Positions 54,885-63,631 of a stretch of 64,000 nucleotides of DNA are shown here, piece after piece (positions within the stretch are counted from its first letter, which is position 1; each line of letters begins with the position of its first letter). A program made the translations under genes and the position numbers. Location of the stretch: NCBI GenBank assembly GCA_934162445.1, contig CAKPIT010000003.1, forward strand, positions 62,001 through 126,000, read 5' to 3'. The DNA comes from an uncultured Bacilli bacterium (GTDB taxonomy: Bacteria; Bacillota_I; Bacilli_A; RF39; UBA660). Below the pieces are notes generated by a model. It was not told the origin of the DNA. It was given only the letters and a program-made list of their open reading frames with translations, and ran no database searches.

Positions 54885-55394
54885 ATGAAAAGTTTTTATA
54901 ATGATGATGAATTCAACCGTTTAATAGAATCAATTATAAGTAACAAAGAGTATCAAAAAACGAAAAATTGTCTTCATCACGGGACAAACCGTTATAGTCA
55001 TATGATTAGAGTATCTTACTATTCATACAAGATTACTAAATTTTGTCACTTAGATTATAAAAGTACCGCAAGAGCAGCTGTTCTTCATGACTTTTTTTTA
55101 GACGATTATCAGGCTAAAGAAGAAAAAAGAACAAAAATTCTTTTTGCCCATCCCGTTATTGCTTTAAATAATGCAAAGAAATATTTTGATTTATCTTCTA
55201 AAGAAGAAGATATTATTAAAAGTCACATGTTTCCAATTGGTAAAAGTGTTCCCAAATATCTAGAGAGTTGGATTGTTAATTTTGTAGATGATTTTTCATG
55301 TTTCTACGAAAGAGGATATATATTTAAAGAGCAAATGTCCATGGCTTGTAGCATGATTGCCTTTTTATTCCTTGTGTTGTTTAAAAGATGGTGA
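54885..55394 (+). CDS. HD-domain protein
   Basis: About 169 residues from ATG 54885; the ribosome site is unclear (GAGGAAAG is far, GTGGG near), so the start is provisional. HD signature: HHGTNRYSHMIRVSYYSYKI, VLHDFFLDD, and KSHMFPIG, with the second HD close to an aspartate-rich DDFSCFYER. A small phosphohydrolase of unknown substrate. Slightly overlaps the next gene's upstream sequence. Confidence 0.7.
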   Translation: MKSFYNDDEFNRLIESIISNKEYQKTKNCLHHGTNRYSHMIRVSYYSYKITKFCHLDYKSTARAAVLHDFFLDDYQAKEEKRTKILFAHPVIALNNAKKYFDLSSKEEDIIKSHMFPIGKSVPKYLESWIVNFVDDFSCFYERGYIFKEQMSMACSMIAFLFLVLFKRW

Positions 55395-55399
55395 AAAAT

Positions 55400-55870
55400 A
55401 TGGATTTAAAAGAGCTGTTTAATGGCAAGAAAAACAAATTAGACATTAACTCCTTCTATACAATTGATCCAATGCTATATCAAAATACTGATATTATTGC
55501 TTTAGATCAAGTTAAGGTTGAAGGAAATATTACATATGTAAACAGTATTGAATTATTACTTGATGTTGAAGTGAATGGTACAATGACTTTGGAAGATTCC
55601 GTTAATTTAAATCCAATCAAATACCCATTTTCTTTCAAAATATGTGAAAATGTCTATCAAAATTTAAAAAATGAACAATTTACTCTTGATATTATGAGCA
55701 TTTTGTGGGAAAATATAGTCTTAGAAATCCCTATTCGTTACACAGAGGTAACAGATTATAAGAATCTAGAAGGGGATGGATGGAAGGTTATTAGTGAAAG
55801 TGATATTAATAATAATTCTAATAATCCATTTAAAGATTTGTTAAAAGATTTTGAAAAAGAAGAGGAGTGA
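55400..55870 (+). CDS. yceD: YceD/DUF177 protein (23S rRNA accumulation / rpmF neighbour)
   Basis: About 156 residues from ATG 55400, with GATGGTG as ribosome site; ATG 55388 is possible. The internal block [30 protein letters not shown] matches DUF177 in topology, lacking the usual Cys pair in it. YceD has been linked to 23S rRNA accumulation in plants and bacteria. It lies directly before rpmF, the conserved pairing. Confidence 0.8.
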   Translation: MDLKELFNGKKNKLDINSFYTIDPMLYQNTDIIALDQVKVEGNITYVNSIELLLDVEVNGTMTLEDSVNLNPIKYPFSFKICENVYQNLKNEQFTLDIMSILWENIVLEIPIRYTEVTDYKNLEGDGWKVISESDINNNSNNPFKDLLKDFEKEEE

Positions 55871-55874
55871 TATT

Positions 55875-56093
55875 ATGTTAAAATTAGATATTCAATTATT
55901 TGCTGTACCTTTTAGAAAAGTATCTAAAACAAGAAAGAGAATGCGTAGAAGTCATAATGCTTTAGACTTACCAAATATGGTTAAATGTCCTAATTGCGGC
56001 GAAGTAATTAAACCTCATCGCGTTTGCAAAAATTGTGGTAATTACAAAGGTAAAGAAGTAGTAACAAAAACATCAAAAGAAGAGACTAAATAG
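55875..56093 (+). CDS. rpmF: 50S ribosomal protein bL32 with a bL27-like N-terminal extension
   Basis: 72 residues from ATG 55875, seven bases after AGAGGAG. The body is standard bL32: [20 protein letters not shown] and zinc site CPNC...CKNC. Unusually it begins [15 protein letters not shown] instead of MAVPFRK. The prefix looks like the MLxLxLQFFA leader of Firmicutes bL27, which the cysteine protease Prp removes. No ATG, GTG or TTG exists at the normal position, so the extension must be translated. An ATG further upstream (55851) lacks spacing for the ribosome site. Confidence 0.9.
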   Translation: MLKLDIQLFAVPFRKVSKTRKRMRRSHNALDLPNMVKCPNCGEVIKPHRVCKNCGNYKGKEVVTKTSKEETK

Positions 56094-56100
56094 TCTTTTT
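56083..56100 (+). terminator. Terminator after rpmF
   Basis: AGACTA (56083-56088) pairs with TAGTCT (56091-56096), then T run; left arm is within the last codons. Confidence 0.6.
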
Positions 56101-56120
56101 TTTAACTCAGGAGGTTTTAA

Positions 56121-56810
56121 ATGAAAGTAATTAGAAAAGAAGATAAAAACAGTTATACCTATATTAAAAATTATAGTGATAAAGATGGAGAATTAGTCTT
56201 TAATATGGCTAATGGTTCACATCCACGGGTATTAAAAACCCCTTCAAATGAAAAAAGAGCCCTTCAATTAATGTGGAATCAACAAGCTAAAAATGAAGAA
56301 GAAGAAACTAAGTTAGAAAACATTATAACTAATTGTATTTCTATATCTAAATTCTTTGTTGTAATAGCCGCTACCGCTTTAGCATCCACCAATTTAATAA
56401 CTAGTGAAGCTGTTAATATTGGCCTAAGAGTTTTAGCAACTATCAACCTTAGCATGATCCCTTTAGTAGAAGTACCTAAAATAATTAAAGCTAAAAATGA
56501 TTTAAAAGAGATCAAAAAATATGATTATCTAAAAAATCATGAAGCCGTATTAAATGATCAATTAGATATAACCAATGCTAACCACTTAGAAAACATCTCA
56601 ACTAAATCACGGAAAATCATTCAAGAAGATACCAAAAAAGAAGAAACTCCATCATTTACATTTAATATTAATACTATTGATGATATTTCTTTAAAAGATT
56701 TAAAAACCATCAGAAGAAATTTATCAAGAGATCAATATTTTGATTTTCCTGATAATTTACAAAAAGAAAACTCAAAAGTAAAAACTAAAAGTAAAAATAA
56801 AAAGAAATAA
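56121..56810 (+). CDS. Hypothetical protein with two hydrophobic segments
   Basis: 229 residues. Hydrophobic segments near residues 68-95 (SKFFVVIAATALASTNLI) and 98-118 (GLRVLATINLSMIPLVE) suggest a membrane hairpin with both ends inside; the rest is polar and ends in a Lys-rich tail (KTKSKNKKK). Not recognised. AGGAGGT site. Sits between rpmF and addB with terminators on both sides. Confidence 0.65.
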   Translation: MKVIRKEDKNSYTYIKNYSDKDGELVFNMANGSHPRVLKTPSNEKRALQLMWNQQAKNEEEETKLENIITNCISISKFFVVIAATALASTNLITSEAVNIGLRVLATINLSMIPLVEVPKIIKAKNDLKEIKKYDYLKNHEAVLNDQLDITNANHLENISTKSRKIIQEDTKKEETPSFTFNINTIDDISLKDLKTIRRNLSRDQYFDFPDNLQKENSKVKTKSKNKKK

Positions 56811-56838
56811 AACTGGATATTATTATCTGGTTTTTATT
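56809..56838 (+). terminator. Terminator of the hypothetical gene
   Basis: AAAAC-TG-GATA pairs with TATC-TG-GTTTT through wobble pairs, followed by TTTATT. Confidence 0.6.
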
Positions 56839-56888
56839 TATTTTAACTTCTTTTTGGTTTATAATTTTTATAGAAGGAGAAATAAATA

Positions 56889-59165
56889 ATGGAAAAGATA
56901 CATGATAAAGCCTTTTATATTGTCCCTAATGCTCTTAAAATGAAGATATTAGCATCCTTACAATCTACTAATCAAATATATGATATAACATTCTATACTC
57001 TTGAAGAGTTTTTATCACACTTTCTCTTTACTATTAAAGATGAAGCCCTTTTATATTTATTAACTAAAGAAAATGAAAATATTGATGTTCTTAAATCAAT
57101 GTTAAAGACTTTAAAATATATATCTCAAGAAGAAGTATATCAAAGTAGTAAATTACAAAAATTACAAGCTATATTAAAAGATTTAAAGGCTAATAACTAC
57201 TTAGAATACGATGAAACCTTTAAAGATTATTTAAAAACTAAAGATATATATTTAATGGGGTATTACTTATTAGATAAAGCTATTTTAACTAAATTAAAAC
57301 CATTAAATATTCACTACGTTGATATACCTTCTACCTATAAACTAGAAACCGTATATGAATATGATACTTTAAAAGATGAAGTTATTAATACTGCTCTTAA
57401 AATTAGAGAACTTAACCGTCAAAAGATCAGCTATAATAAAATATTTATAGCAGGTATTACTGATGAATATGAATATGTTTTAGCAACTGTTTTTAAAATG
57501 TTTGATATTCCGTTAAACTATCAAGTAAAAAAACCTTTAATAACGATGTTAGGTGTTAAAGATTATTTAAATACTAAAGATTTATCCAAAATTAAAGATC
57601 AAAAATTAAAAAAATATCTTTTACATATTGAAGAAAATCTAATTTATGCTGTTAATAGCCCATATTATGACCTTTTACTAAAAGATAAGCTAACAACTAC
57701 TAACTATCAAAACGATGCTTTAATAGAGGCTGTAACTTGTCTTAATGATGCCTTAGAAATACCATACTTAATAGCTGATGATGAATATTTATTTGTTCTT
57801 GGCTTTAACCAAAACACTATTCCCAAAATTTATAAAGATGAAGATTATCTGTCTGATAATTTAAAAACCATCCTTGGTGTAAATCAATCATATATTAATA
57901 ACGATTTTGAAAAGAAAAATCTTCTTAGTTGTTTAACCAATATTAAAAACTTAACCATATCATATAAACTAACAACCTTATCAAGTGAAATGGTAAAATC
58001 AAGTCTTTTAGATGACTTAAATTTAAAAGTTATTAAAGAACAAGTCAAAAATTATCATTTTAGTAATTTTTATAATGAATACTTATTAACCGAAAGTTTA
58101 GATAATTACTATAAATATCATGAAAAAAGCAGTGATTTTGCATATTTAACTACGAATATTTCTCTAGAAAAATATAATAGCTATCATCATCATTTCACTG
58201 GGTTAAAAAGAGAAGTTACTCCTTATAATTTATCATATTCATCATTTGATGACTTTTCTAAGTGTTCTTTTAAATACTATTTAAAATATATCTTAAACTT
58301 AGATGAATATAAAGAAGAATTTAGTCAAAAAGTAGGTAATATCTTTCATGATGTATTAAAGAAAAGTTATAACGAAAACTTTAATTTTGACCAAGCCTTT
58401 AATAATACCATTAGTAATATTGATCTTGATAGTAGAGAAAAGTTTTTACTAACAAGACTTAAAGACGAATTAGCATTCATTATTAACTATAATCACGAAA
58501 CGGAAAAGAAGGGGATGCTTCATAACTTTTATGGTGAGAAGAAACTAGAAGTAAAATTAAGTGATAAAGTTACCCTAAAAGGTTTTATCGATAAAATTTT
58601 ATATCAAACCAATAACAACATCACTTACTATACTATTTTTGATTATAAAACCGGTAAAGTAAGTTTAAATTTAAAATATTTAAACTATGGGTTATTCATG
58701 CAACTTCCTCTTTATGTATTTTTAATTACTAAATCAGCCCTTTTTACTAATGGTTACTTAATCGGCTTTTTCTATCAAAAACTTTTAGAAAGTGCCATAA
58801 ACGATGAAGAAAGACAAAAGAACCTAAAGCTTGAAGGTTATGTTATTAACGATTTAGATCTTATTACCTTTATTGATGAAGACTTTAAAAATCAAAGTTT
58901 TATTAAAGGTCTAGGCACTACTAAAGATGATAATTTCAAAAAAACTAGTAAAATCTTATCTAAAGAAGAAATTAATAATTTAATCATCACTGTTTTCCAA
59001 ACTCTAAAAGAAGGAATTACTAAGATTGATAATAGTGATTTTCAAATAAATCCTAAACTTCTTAATAACCAAAACATTTCTTGTCCTTTCTGTCCATTCA
59101 ATGATATTTGTTTCAAAGACTATAATGATTATATTTATATAGAAGAAGGTGAAAACAATGCCTAA
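56889..59165 (+). CDS. addB: AddB-like helicase-nuclease subunit, shortened
   Basis: 758 residues, against about 1150 in typical AddB. No Walker A motif is seen at the N-terminus, so the helicase half is degenerate. The C-terminal PDDEXK_1 domain is clear: SSFDDFSKCSFKYYLKYIL, a metal-site region GFIDKIL...FDYKTGK, and the Fe-S staple CPFCPFNDIC with an upstream Cys. Partner of AddA in double-strand break end processing. Overlaps the addA region closely (addA start 59158). Confidence 0.85.
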   Translation: MEKIHDKAFYIVPNALKMKILASLQSTNQIYDITFYTLEEFLSHFLFTIKDEALLYLLTKENENIDVLKSMLKTLKYISQEEVYQSSKLQKLQAILKDLKANNYLEYDETFKDYLKTKDIYLMGYYLLDKAILTKLKPLNIHYVDIPSTYKLETVYEYDTLKDEVINTALKIRELNRQKISYNKIFIAGITDEYEYVLATVFKMFDIPLNYQVKKPLITMLGVKDYLNTKDLSKIKDQKLKKYLLHIEENLIYAVNSPYYDLLLKDKLTTTNYQNDALIEAVTCLNDALEIPYLIADDEYLFVLGFNQNTIPKIYKDEDYLSDNLKTILGVNQSYINNDFEKKNLLSCLTNIKNLTISYKLTTLSSEMVKSSLLDDLNLKVIKEQVKNYHFSNFYNEYLLTESLDNYYKYHEKSSDFAYLTTNISLEKYNSYHHHFTGLKREVTPYNLSYSSFDDFSKCSFKYYLKYILNLDEYKEEFSQKVGNIFHDVLKKSYNENFNFDQAFNNTISNIDLDSREKFLLTRLKDELAFIINYNHETEKKGMLHNFYGEKKLEVKLSDKVTLKGFIDKILYQTNNNITYYTIFDYKTGKVSLNLKYLNYGLFMQLPLYVFLITKSALFTNGYLIGFFYQKLLESAINDEERQKNLKLEGYVINDLDLITFIDEDFKNQSFIKGLGTTKDDNFKKTSKILSKEEINNLIITVFQTLKEGITKIDNSDFQINPKLLNNQNISCPFCPFNDICFKDYNDYIYIEEGENNA

Positions 59166-62100
59166 ATTTACTGAAGAACAACAACTAGCAATTGACACTG
59201 AAAACAGTAACATTCTAGTAAGTGCTGGGGCCGGCAGTGGGAAAACAGCCGTTTTAACCGAGCGAGTTATTAGAAAAATTAAAAATGGCGTTCATATCAA
59301 TGAACTATTAATACTAACCTTTACTAATAAAGCCGCTCAAGAAATGAAAGAAAGAATCCGGAATAAATTAATAAAAGAAAATCTCAAAGAAGAATTACAA
59401 CTAATAGATACTTCCTATGTTACTACCTTTGACTCTTATGCTTTATCCTTAGTAAAAAAATATGCTGATGTTATTCATCTATCTAAAAATATAAAAATAA
59501 CTGATGATACCATCTTAAACCTAAAAAAAGAAGAACTTTTAGATGATATTTTCCTATCATATTATGAAAATCCCACTAAAAAATTTCAAGAGTTAATTAC
59601 TAACTTCTGTTTAAAAACAGATAAAAATTTAAAAGTTAAAATTCTAGAACTAAACAATAAACTTGATTTAATTCTAGATAAAGAAAAGTATCTAAAAGAT
59701 TATTTAAATAGTTATTATAGTAAAGAAAATATTAATAATCTTATAAGAGAGTATTTAAACTTAGTAATGTCTAAAAAAGATCTTATTATTGATACTTATG
59801 AAGAACTTTGTAGTGTCTCAGAAGATAAGTACCTAGAAAATTTAATAGCTACCTTTAAAGACTTTATTAATACTTCAAATTATGATGAAATTAAAAAAAT
59901 AGGGCCACTAAAACTTCCCAATGCTAGATTAAAAGGAACAGATCCATCCTCAAAAGAATTAAGAGAAACTTTAAAAAAATTACTTGATGAATTTAATAGT
60001 ATCACTTCATATAATTCCCTAAACGATATAACCTTATCTTTTCAAGAGAGTAAAGATTATATTGGAGTTATTGTTGCTATCATTTTAAAATTAGAGGAAA
60101 AATTTACTCACTATAAATTAGAAAATAACTATTTCACTTTCATGGATATAGAAAAATTAGCCATAAAATTAGTAAGAGACTATCAAGAAGTAAATCTTGA
60201 AGTTAAAAATTCCTTTAATGAAATCTTAATTGATGAATATCAAGATACTAACGATATTCAAGAAGAATTTGTAAATCTTATCGCCCATAATAACGTTTAT
60301 ATGGTAGGAGATATTAAACAATCTATTTATCGCTTTCGAAATGCTAATCCCGCTCTTTTTAAAACTAAATATGACAACTATAAAGAAAACAAAGGGGGTA
60401 AACTAATCGATTTAACCAAAAACTTCCGAAGTAGAAAAGAAGTTATTGATGATATTAATCTTTTCTTTGATCATATCATGGATGATAAGCTAGGGGGAGC
60501 AACTTATACTAAGGGTCATGAAATGATTTTTGGTAATATGACATATCAAGAAAGTGCCAAAGTTGATATTGATACCAACATGGAAATCTATACTTATGAT
60601 AGCAATAATCATGACTTTAAGAAAGAAGAACAAGAAGCCTTCTTAATCGGTAATGACATCAAAAAGAAAATAAATAGTCATTACTTAGTATATGATAAAG
60701 ATACTGATAAATTACGACAACTGGAATATAGAGATATTGTTATTCTCTTAGATAGATCCACCAATTTCTTTCTTTTTAAACAAATCTTTGAATACTTGCA
60801 AATTCCTATTGTTATTTATGAAGATGAAAAAACCAGTGGTAGTTTTGATTTAGCCCTTTTAAAAAATATTTTCATTTTTGCTAAACATCTTATCTTAAAT
60901 CAAAAAGACACTCTTTATAAAAAATCATTCACATCCCTTGCTAGATCCTTTCTTTTTGCCTATTCTGATCAAGAAATATATGATGTTCTGACCACTAATA
61001 AAATTGAAAAAACCAGTATCTATGAAGTTTTTAAAGAAGTATTAACTGATTATGAAATCCAAACTCCCAAAGCTTTTTTACAAAAGATATTAGCTATTAC
61101 AAATTATGAAGAACACCTTTTAACATTAACTAATATCAATGTTCTATCTCACCGTATGGAGTACTTTTACAATTTAATTGGTAACTTAGAAAGTGCTAAT
61201 TATACCATCATTGATATCGCTGATTATCTATTAGCAATTGAAGATAAAAAACTAGAAATCAAACTTTCCATCAATAAAAGTGATAGCAATAGTGTTAAAA
61301 TTATGACCATTCATAAATCTAAAGGTCTAGAATATCCAATCTGTTATTTTGCTAATTTTTATAAAGATTTTAATAAACAAGATCTAAATAATAGTGTTTT
61401 ATTTGATCAACATTATGGCATCATTATTCCCGACTTTAATGCTAATACCAATTTAATTACCAAGACTCTTCTAAAAGATAAAATCATTAAAGAAGATATT
61501 AGTGAAAAAATAAGACTATTATATGTTGCCTTAACAAGAGCAAGAGAAAAGATGATTATCGTTATGCCTCAAAGTGAAGAAGAAGTAGATATAAATGGTC
61601 TTGTTAGCGATATGTATCGGTTGAACTACACAAACTTTGCCAAGATGGTAATAAGTGTTAAAACCCTTTTTGCAAATCGTATCACCAACTTTACAACTAT
61701 TCCCGATATTACAAAAGACTATTTAAAAGTTCAAGAAATAAAAAAACTTAAAAGTCATAATTCTTCTCTTGATATCATAAACTCTAATTATAGAAAAGGA
61801 GAAGTGGAAAAAGAAGTATATCATGAAGAGAAAATGGAGAAAAAAGATAAACAAGAACTCGATCTGTTAAAAGAAGGAGATAAAATCCATAGTTTATTTG
61901 AACGTATTGATTATGATAAAGGATTACTTCCAAAAACTACTGATAAATTTATCAAAGATAAACTAGAAAAGTTTTACAATAATCCATTCATGCAAAGTCT
62001 TCAATCAGCAAAGAAATATAAAGAGTATGAATTTATCTATGAAAAGAATAATAAAACTTATCATGGTAAAATCGATTTATTACTTGTTTTTGATACTTTT

Positions 62101-62256
62101 AATATTATCATTGACTACAAATTAAAAAACACAAATAGTCAAGGTTATATTAATCAGTTAACAGGTTATAAAGAAGTAATTGAAACTAAAACCAAGAAAC
62201 CATGTCAGTGTTATTTGTATTCCATTATTGATAATAAATTTGTCAAGATCTGTTGA
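59158..62256 (+). CDS. addA: AddA helicase/nuclease
   Basis: About 1032 residues from ATG 59158 (GAAGGTGAAAAC just upstream; 8 bases into addB). UvrD/PcrA-type helicase: Q-motif TEEQQLAIDT, Walker A SAGAGSGKTAVL near residue 25, LTFTNKAAQEM, EILIDEYQDTND, YRFRNANP, motif V/VI IMTIHKSKGLEYP and RLLYVALTRAREK. C-terminal nuclease with YHGKIDLLL and IIIDYKLKN. With AddB it resects DNA ends for RecA. Confidence 0.95.
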   Translation: MPKFTEEQQLAIDTENSNILVSAGAGSGKTAVLTERVIRKIKNGVHINELLILTFTNKAAQEMKERIRNKLIKENLKEELQLIDTSYVTTFDSYALSLVKKYADVIHLSKNIKITDDTILNLKKEELLDDIFLSYYENPTKKFQELITNFCLKTDKNLKVKILELNNKLDLILDKEKYLKDYLNSYYSKENINNLIREYLNLVMSKKDLIIDTYEELCSVSEDKYLENLIATFKDFINTSNYDEIKKIGPLKLPNARLKGTDPSSKELRETLKKLLDEFNSITSYNSLNDITLSFQESKDYIGVIVAIILKLEEKFTHYKLENNYFTFMDIEKLAIKLVRDYQEVNLEVKNSFNEILIDEYQDTNDIQEEFVNLIAHNNVYMVGDIKQSIYRFRNANPALFKTKYDNYKENKGGKLIDLTKNFRSRKEVIDDINLFFDHIMDDKLGGATYTKGHEMIFGNMTYQESAKVDIDTNMEIYTYDSNNHDFKKEEQEAFLIGNDIKKKINSHYLVYDKDTDKLRQLEYRDIVILLDRSTNFFLFKQIFEYLQIPIVIYEDEKTSGSFDLALLKNIFIFAKHLILNQKDTLYKKSFTSLARSFLFAYSDQEIYDVLTTNKIEKTSIYEVFKEVLTDYEIQTPKAFLQKILAITNYEEHLLTLTNINVLSHRMEYFYNLIGNLESANYTIIDIADYLLAIEDKKLEIKLSINKSDSNSVKIMTIHKSKGLEYPICYFANFYKDFNKQDLNNSVLFDQHYGIIIPDFNANTNLITKTLLKDKIIKEDISEKIRLLYVALTRAREKMIIVMPQSEEEVDINGLVSDMYRLNYTNFAKMVISVKTLFANRITNFTTIPDITKDYLKVQEIKKLKSHNSSLDIINSNYRKGEVEKEVYHEEKMEKKDKQELDLLKEGDKIHSLFERIDYDKGLLPKTTDKFIKDKLEKFYNNPFMQSLQSAKKYKEYEFIYEKNNKTYHGKIDLLLVFDTFNIIIDYKLKNTNSQGYINQLTGYKEVIETKTKKPCQCYLYSIIDNKFVKIC

Positions 62257-62271
62257 TATAATTAACTAATA

Positions 62272-62289
62272 TTTGACAAATTTGTCAAA
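62272..62289. repeat. 18-bp perfect palindrome over a -35 box (candidate operator)
   Basis: TTTGACAAATTTGTCAAA reads the same on both strands and includes the -35 TTGACA of the downstream promoter. A partial half-site AATTTGTCAAGA occurs nearby at 62237-62248. Confidence 0.5.
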
Positions 62290-62301
62290 ATGTAGTATAA
62301 T
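62273..62301 (+). promoter_or_regulatory. Consensus sigma-A promoter
   Basis: TTGACA at 62273-62278, 17-base spacer, TATAAT at 62296-62301. Exact consensus for both boxes; its -35 lies inside the palindrome. Confidence 0.8.
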
Positions 62302-62349
62302 ACAACCAACTTCAAAATATGGGGGTAAAAATAAAAAGGGGGGAGTCAT

Positions 62350-62769
62350 ATGGAGAAGTCTTATATATTTGAGTATTTGGATGAGAATGATTTTAGAAAA
62401 AGAGAACGTTCAGTTAGAAAGTATAATATGTTAGCCTACAAGAAATTAACCTTTGATTATTATCCTGAATTACGTAAAGGTCATTTCTTAGGTGAAATAG
62501 TTGGTAACGATAAAGCTTTAAAAACTGTTAACTATGAACTAAAATTACCAACTGATGAATTATTCGCTAAAGTTCATGGTGAAATTAGAATTCACTATAC
62601 AGTATACTTAGACAAAAATGTTATTCTTTTAACTAACATTACACCAGAAGGAATCTTAAACGAAGGTCATCGTGCCGAGTTATCAACCTATAAAGGTGTC
62701 ATGATTTCTAAATCAAATCCCGAAAAAGATATGTTTAAAATTAATTTATTAAATATGCTAAATAAATAA
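62350..62769 (+). CDS. Hypothetical protein, strongly expressed candidate
   Basis: 139 residues. Small, basic, soluble; mixed beta strands toward the C-terminus (VNYELKLPTDELFAKVHGEI). I recognise no family. It has a perfect promoter with an operator-like palindrome and an AAGGGGGGAG site, both suggesting regulated high expression. Its own terminator follows, so it forms a single-gene unit. Confidence 0.72.
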   Translation: MEKSYIFEYLDENDFRKRERSVRKYNMLAYKKLTFDYYPELRKGHFLGEIVGNDKALKTVNYELKLPTDELFAKVHGEIRIHYTVYLDKNVILLTNITPEGILNEGHRAELSTYKGVMISKSNPEKDMFKINLLNMLNK

Positions 62770-62790
62770 TCGCCAAAGTGATTATTTTTT
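62765..62790 (+). terminator. Terminator after the 139-residue gene
   Basis: AATAATC (62765-62771) / GATTATT (62780-62786) with an inner GC...GT pair, then T run. Confidence 0.7.
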
Positions 62791-62801
62791 AGTTAAAACT
62801 A

Positions 62802-62830
62802 TTGCACAACCTAAAATTTTATGTTAATAT
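62802..62830 (+). promoter_or_regulatory. Promoter of the tRNA pair
   Basis: TTGCAC at 62802-62807, 17-base spacer, TAATAT at 62825-62830 with TG at the extended position. Confidence 0.65.
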
Positions 62831-62848
62831 TAAATAGCAATAGTTACT

Positions 62849-62925
62849 GGACCCTTAGCTCAGTTGGTTAGAGCATCCGGCTCATAACCGGACGGTCGAT
62901 GGTTCGAGTCCATCAGGGTCCACCA
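62849..62925 (+). tRNA. tRNA with CAU anticodon (tRNA-Met elongator or tRNA-Ile2)
   Basis: 77 bases with encoded CCA. Acceptor GGACCCT/AGGGTCC, D arm AGCTCAGTTGGTTAGAGC, anticodon CAT at 62883-62885, T arm with GGTTCGAGTCC. The acceptor pair G1-C72 excludes the initiator. The body resembles Bacillus tRNA-Ile2 (lysidine-modified CAU) as much as elongator Met, so identity is not settled here. Confidence 0.92.
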
Positions 62926-62932
62926 TACAAAT

Positions 62933-63016
62933 GCGGGTATGGCGGAATTGGCAGACGCGCTAGACTTAGGATCTAGTGTCATAGACGTGCAGGTTCAACT
63001 CCTGTTACCCGCACCA
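62933..63016 (+). tRNA. tRNA-Leu, anticodon UAG
   Basis: 84 bases with encoded CCA. Acceptor GCGGGTA/TACCCGC, a long variable arm (GTGTCATAGACGTGC region) typical of type II tRNAs, anticodon TAG at 62967-62969, T arm GGTTCAACTCC. Seven bases behind the CAU tRNA, on one transcript. Confidence 0.95.
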
Positions 63017-63029
63017 CTAAAAATTATAT

Positions 63030-63053
63030 ACGAACTTAAATAGTTCGTTTTTT
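63030..63053 (+). terminator. Terminator of the tRNA transcript
   Basis: ACGAACT (63030-63036) pairs with AGTTCGT (63042-63048), followed by six T. Confidence 0.85.
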
Positions 63054-63075
63054 ATTACGTTTAAAGGAGGTACTT

Positions 63076-63537
63076 ATGACAAAAGTATTTAGTGAAGATG
63101 CTTACTGTTTAGGTTTATTATATTCATATATTTATGCTGGTAAAAAAACTGTTTCTAAAGAAAGACTTGAAAAGTTTCATCAAACGATTGAAATCAATTT
63201 AGAAAACATGAATAGCAATATTAATGATATGTATGCCACATTATGGCGTGATAATGAACCCAGTATATATTATGTAACAACAGGAAATGCTGGAAAAATA
63301 TACTACAATTTATATCCAAATTTCAATATAAATCACGCTAGACAGAAATATATTGTTGGTCTATCAAAAGATACTATTGTTGCTTCTAAAAAAGAAAATG
63401 CCTTAAATTCTCTTGATTTAACCAAAGAAAATGGAAAAATTGTTAAAAAGCGAAAAAACAAGTTAGAAAAACCATCATATATAAGAAAAGACCAGCCAGT
63501 TAAAAAACTAGTAAAAACAAGATTTAATAAATTTTAA
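63076..63537 (+). CDS. Hypothetical protein with basic tail
   Basis: 153 residues. N-terminal domain of ~100 residues (DAYCLGLLYSYIYAG, WRDNEPSIYYVTTGNAGKIYYNL) followed by a strongly Lys/Arg-rich tail, possibly nucleic-acid binding. No family recognised. AAAGGAGGT site, 60 bases behind tRNA-Leu. Confidence 0.68.
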   Translation: MTKVFSEDAYCLGLLYSYIYAGKKTVSKERLEKFHQTIEINLENMNSNINDMYATLWRDNEPSIYYVTTGNAGKIYYNLYPNFNINHARQKYIVGLSKDTIVASKKENALNSLDLTKENGKIVKKRKNKLEKPSYIRKDQPVKKLVKTRFNKF

Positions 63538-63578
63538 TTATAACAAAATCCTTAGATTTTTAAAAAGAACAATAATAT

Positions 63579-63608
63579 TTTACATATTATGAATAAATAT
63601 GATATAAT
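63579..63608 (+). promoter_or_regulatory. Promoter of the pyrophosphatase gene
   Basis: TTTACA at 63579-63584, 18-base spacer, TATAAT at 63603-63608 with extended TG. Confidence 0.6.
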
Positions 63609-63631
63609 TTACAAGGAAAAGAGGTATTATT

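Noticed and set aside
55875..55904. bL27-like leader read as a sign of phage capsid genes (which can carry the same motif)
   Set aside because: What follows is clearly bL32, next to yceD; no phage gene is nearby.
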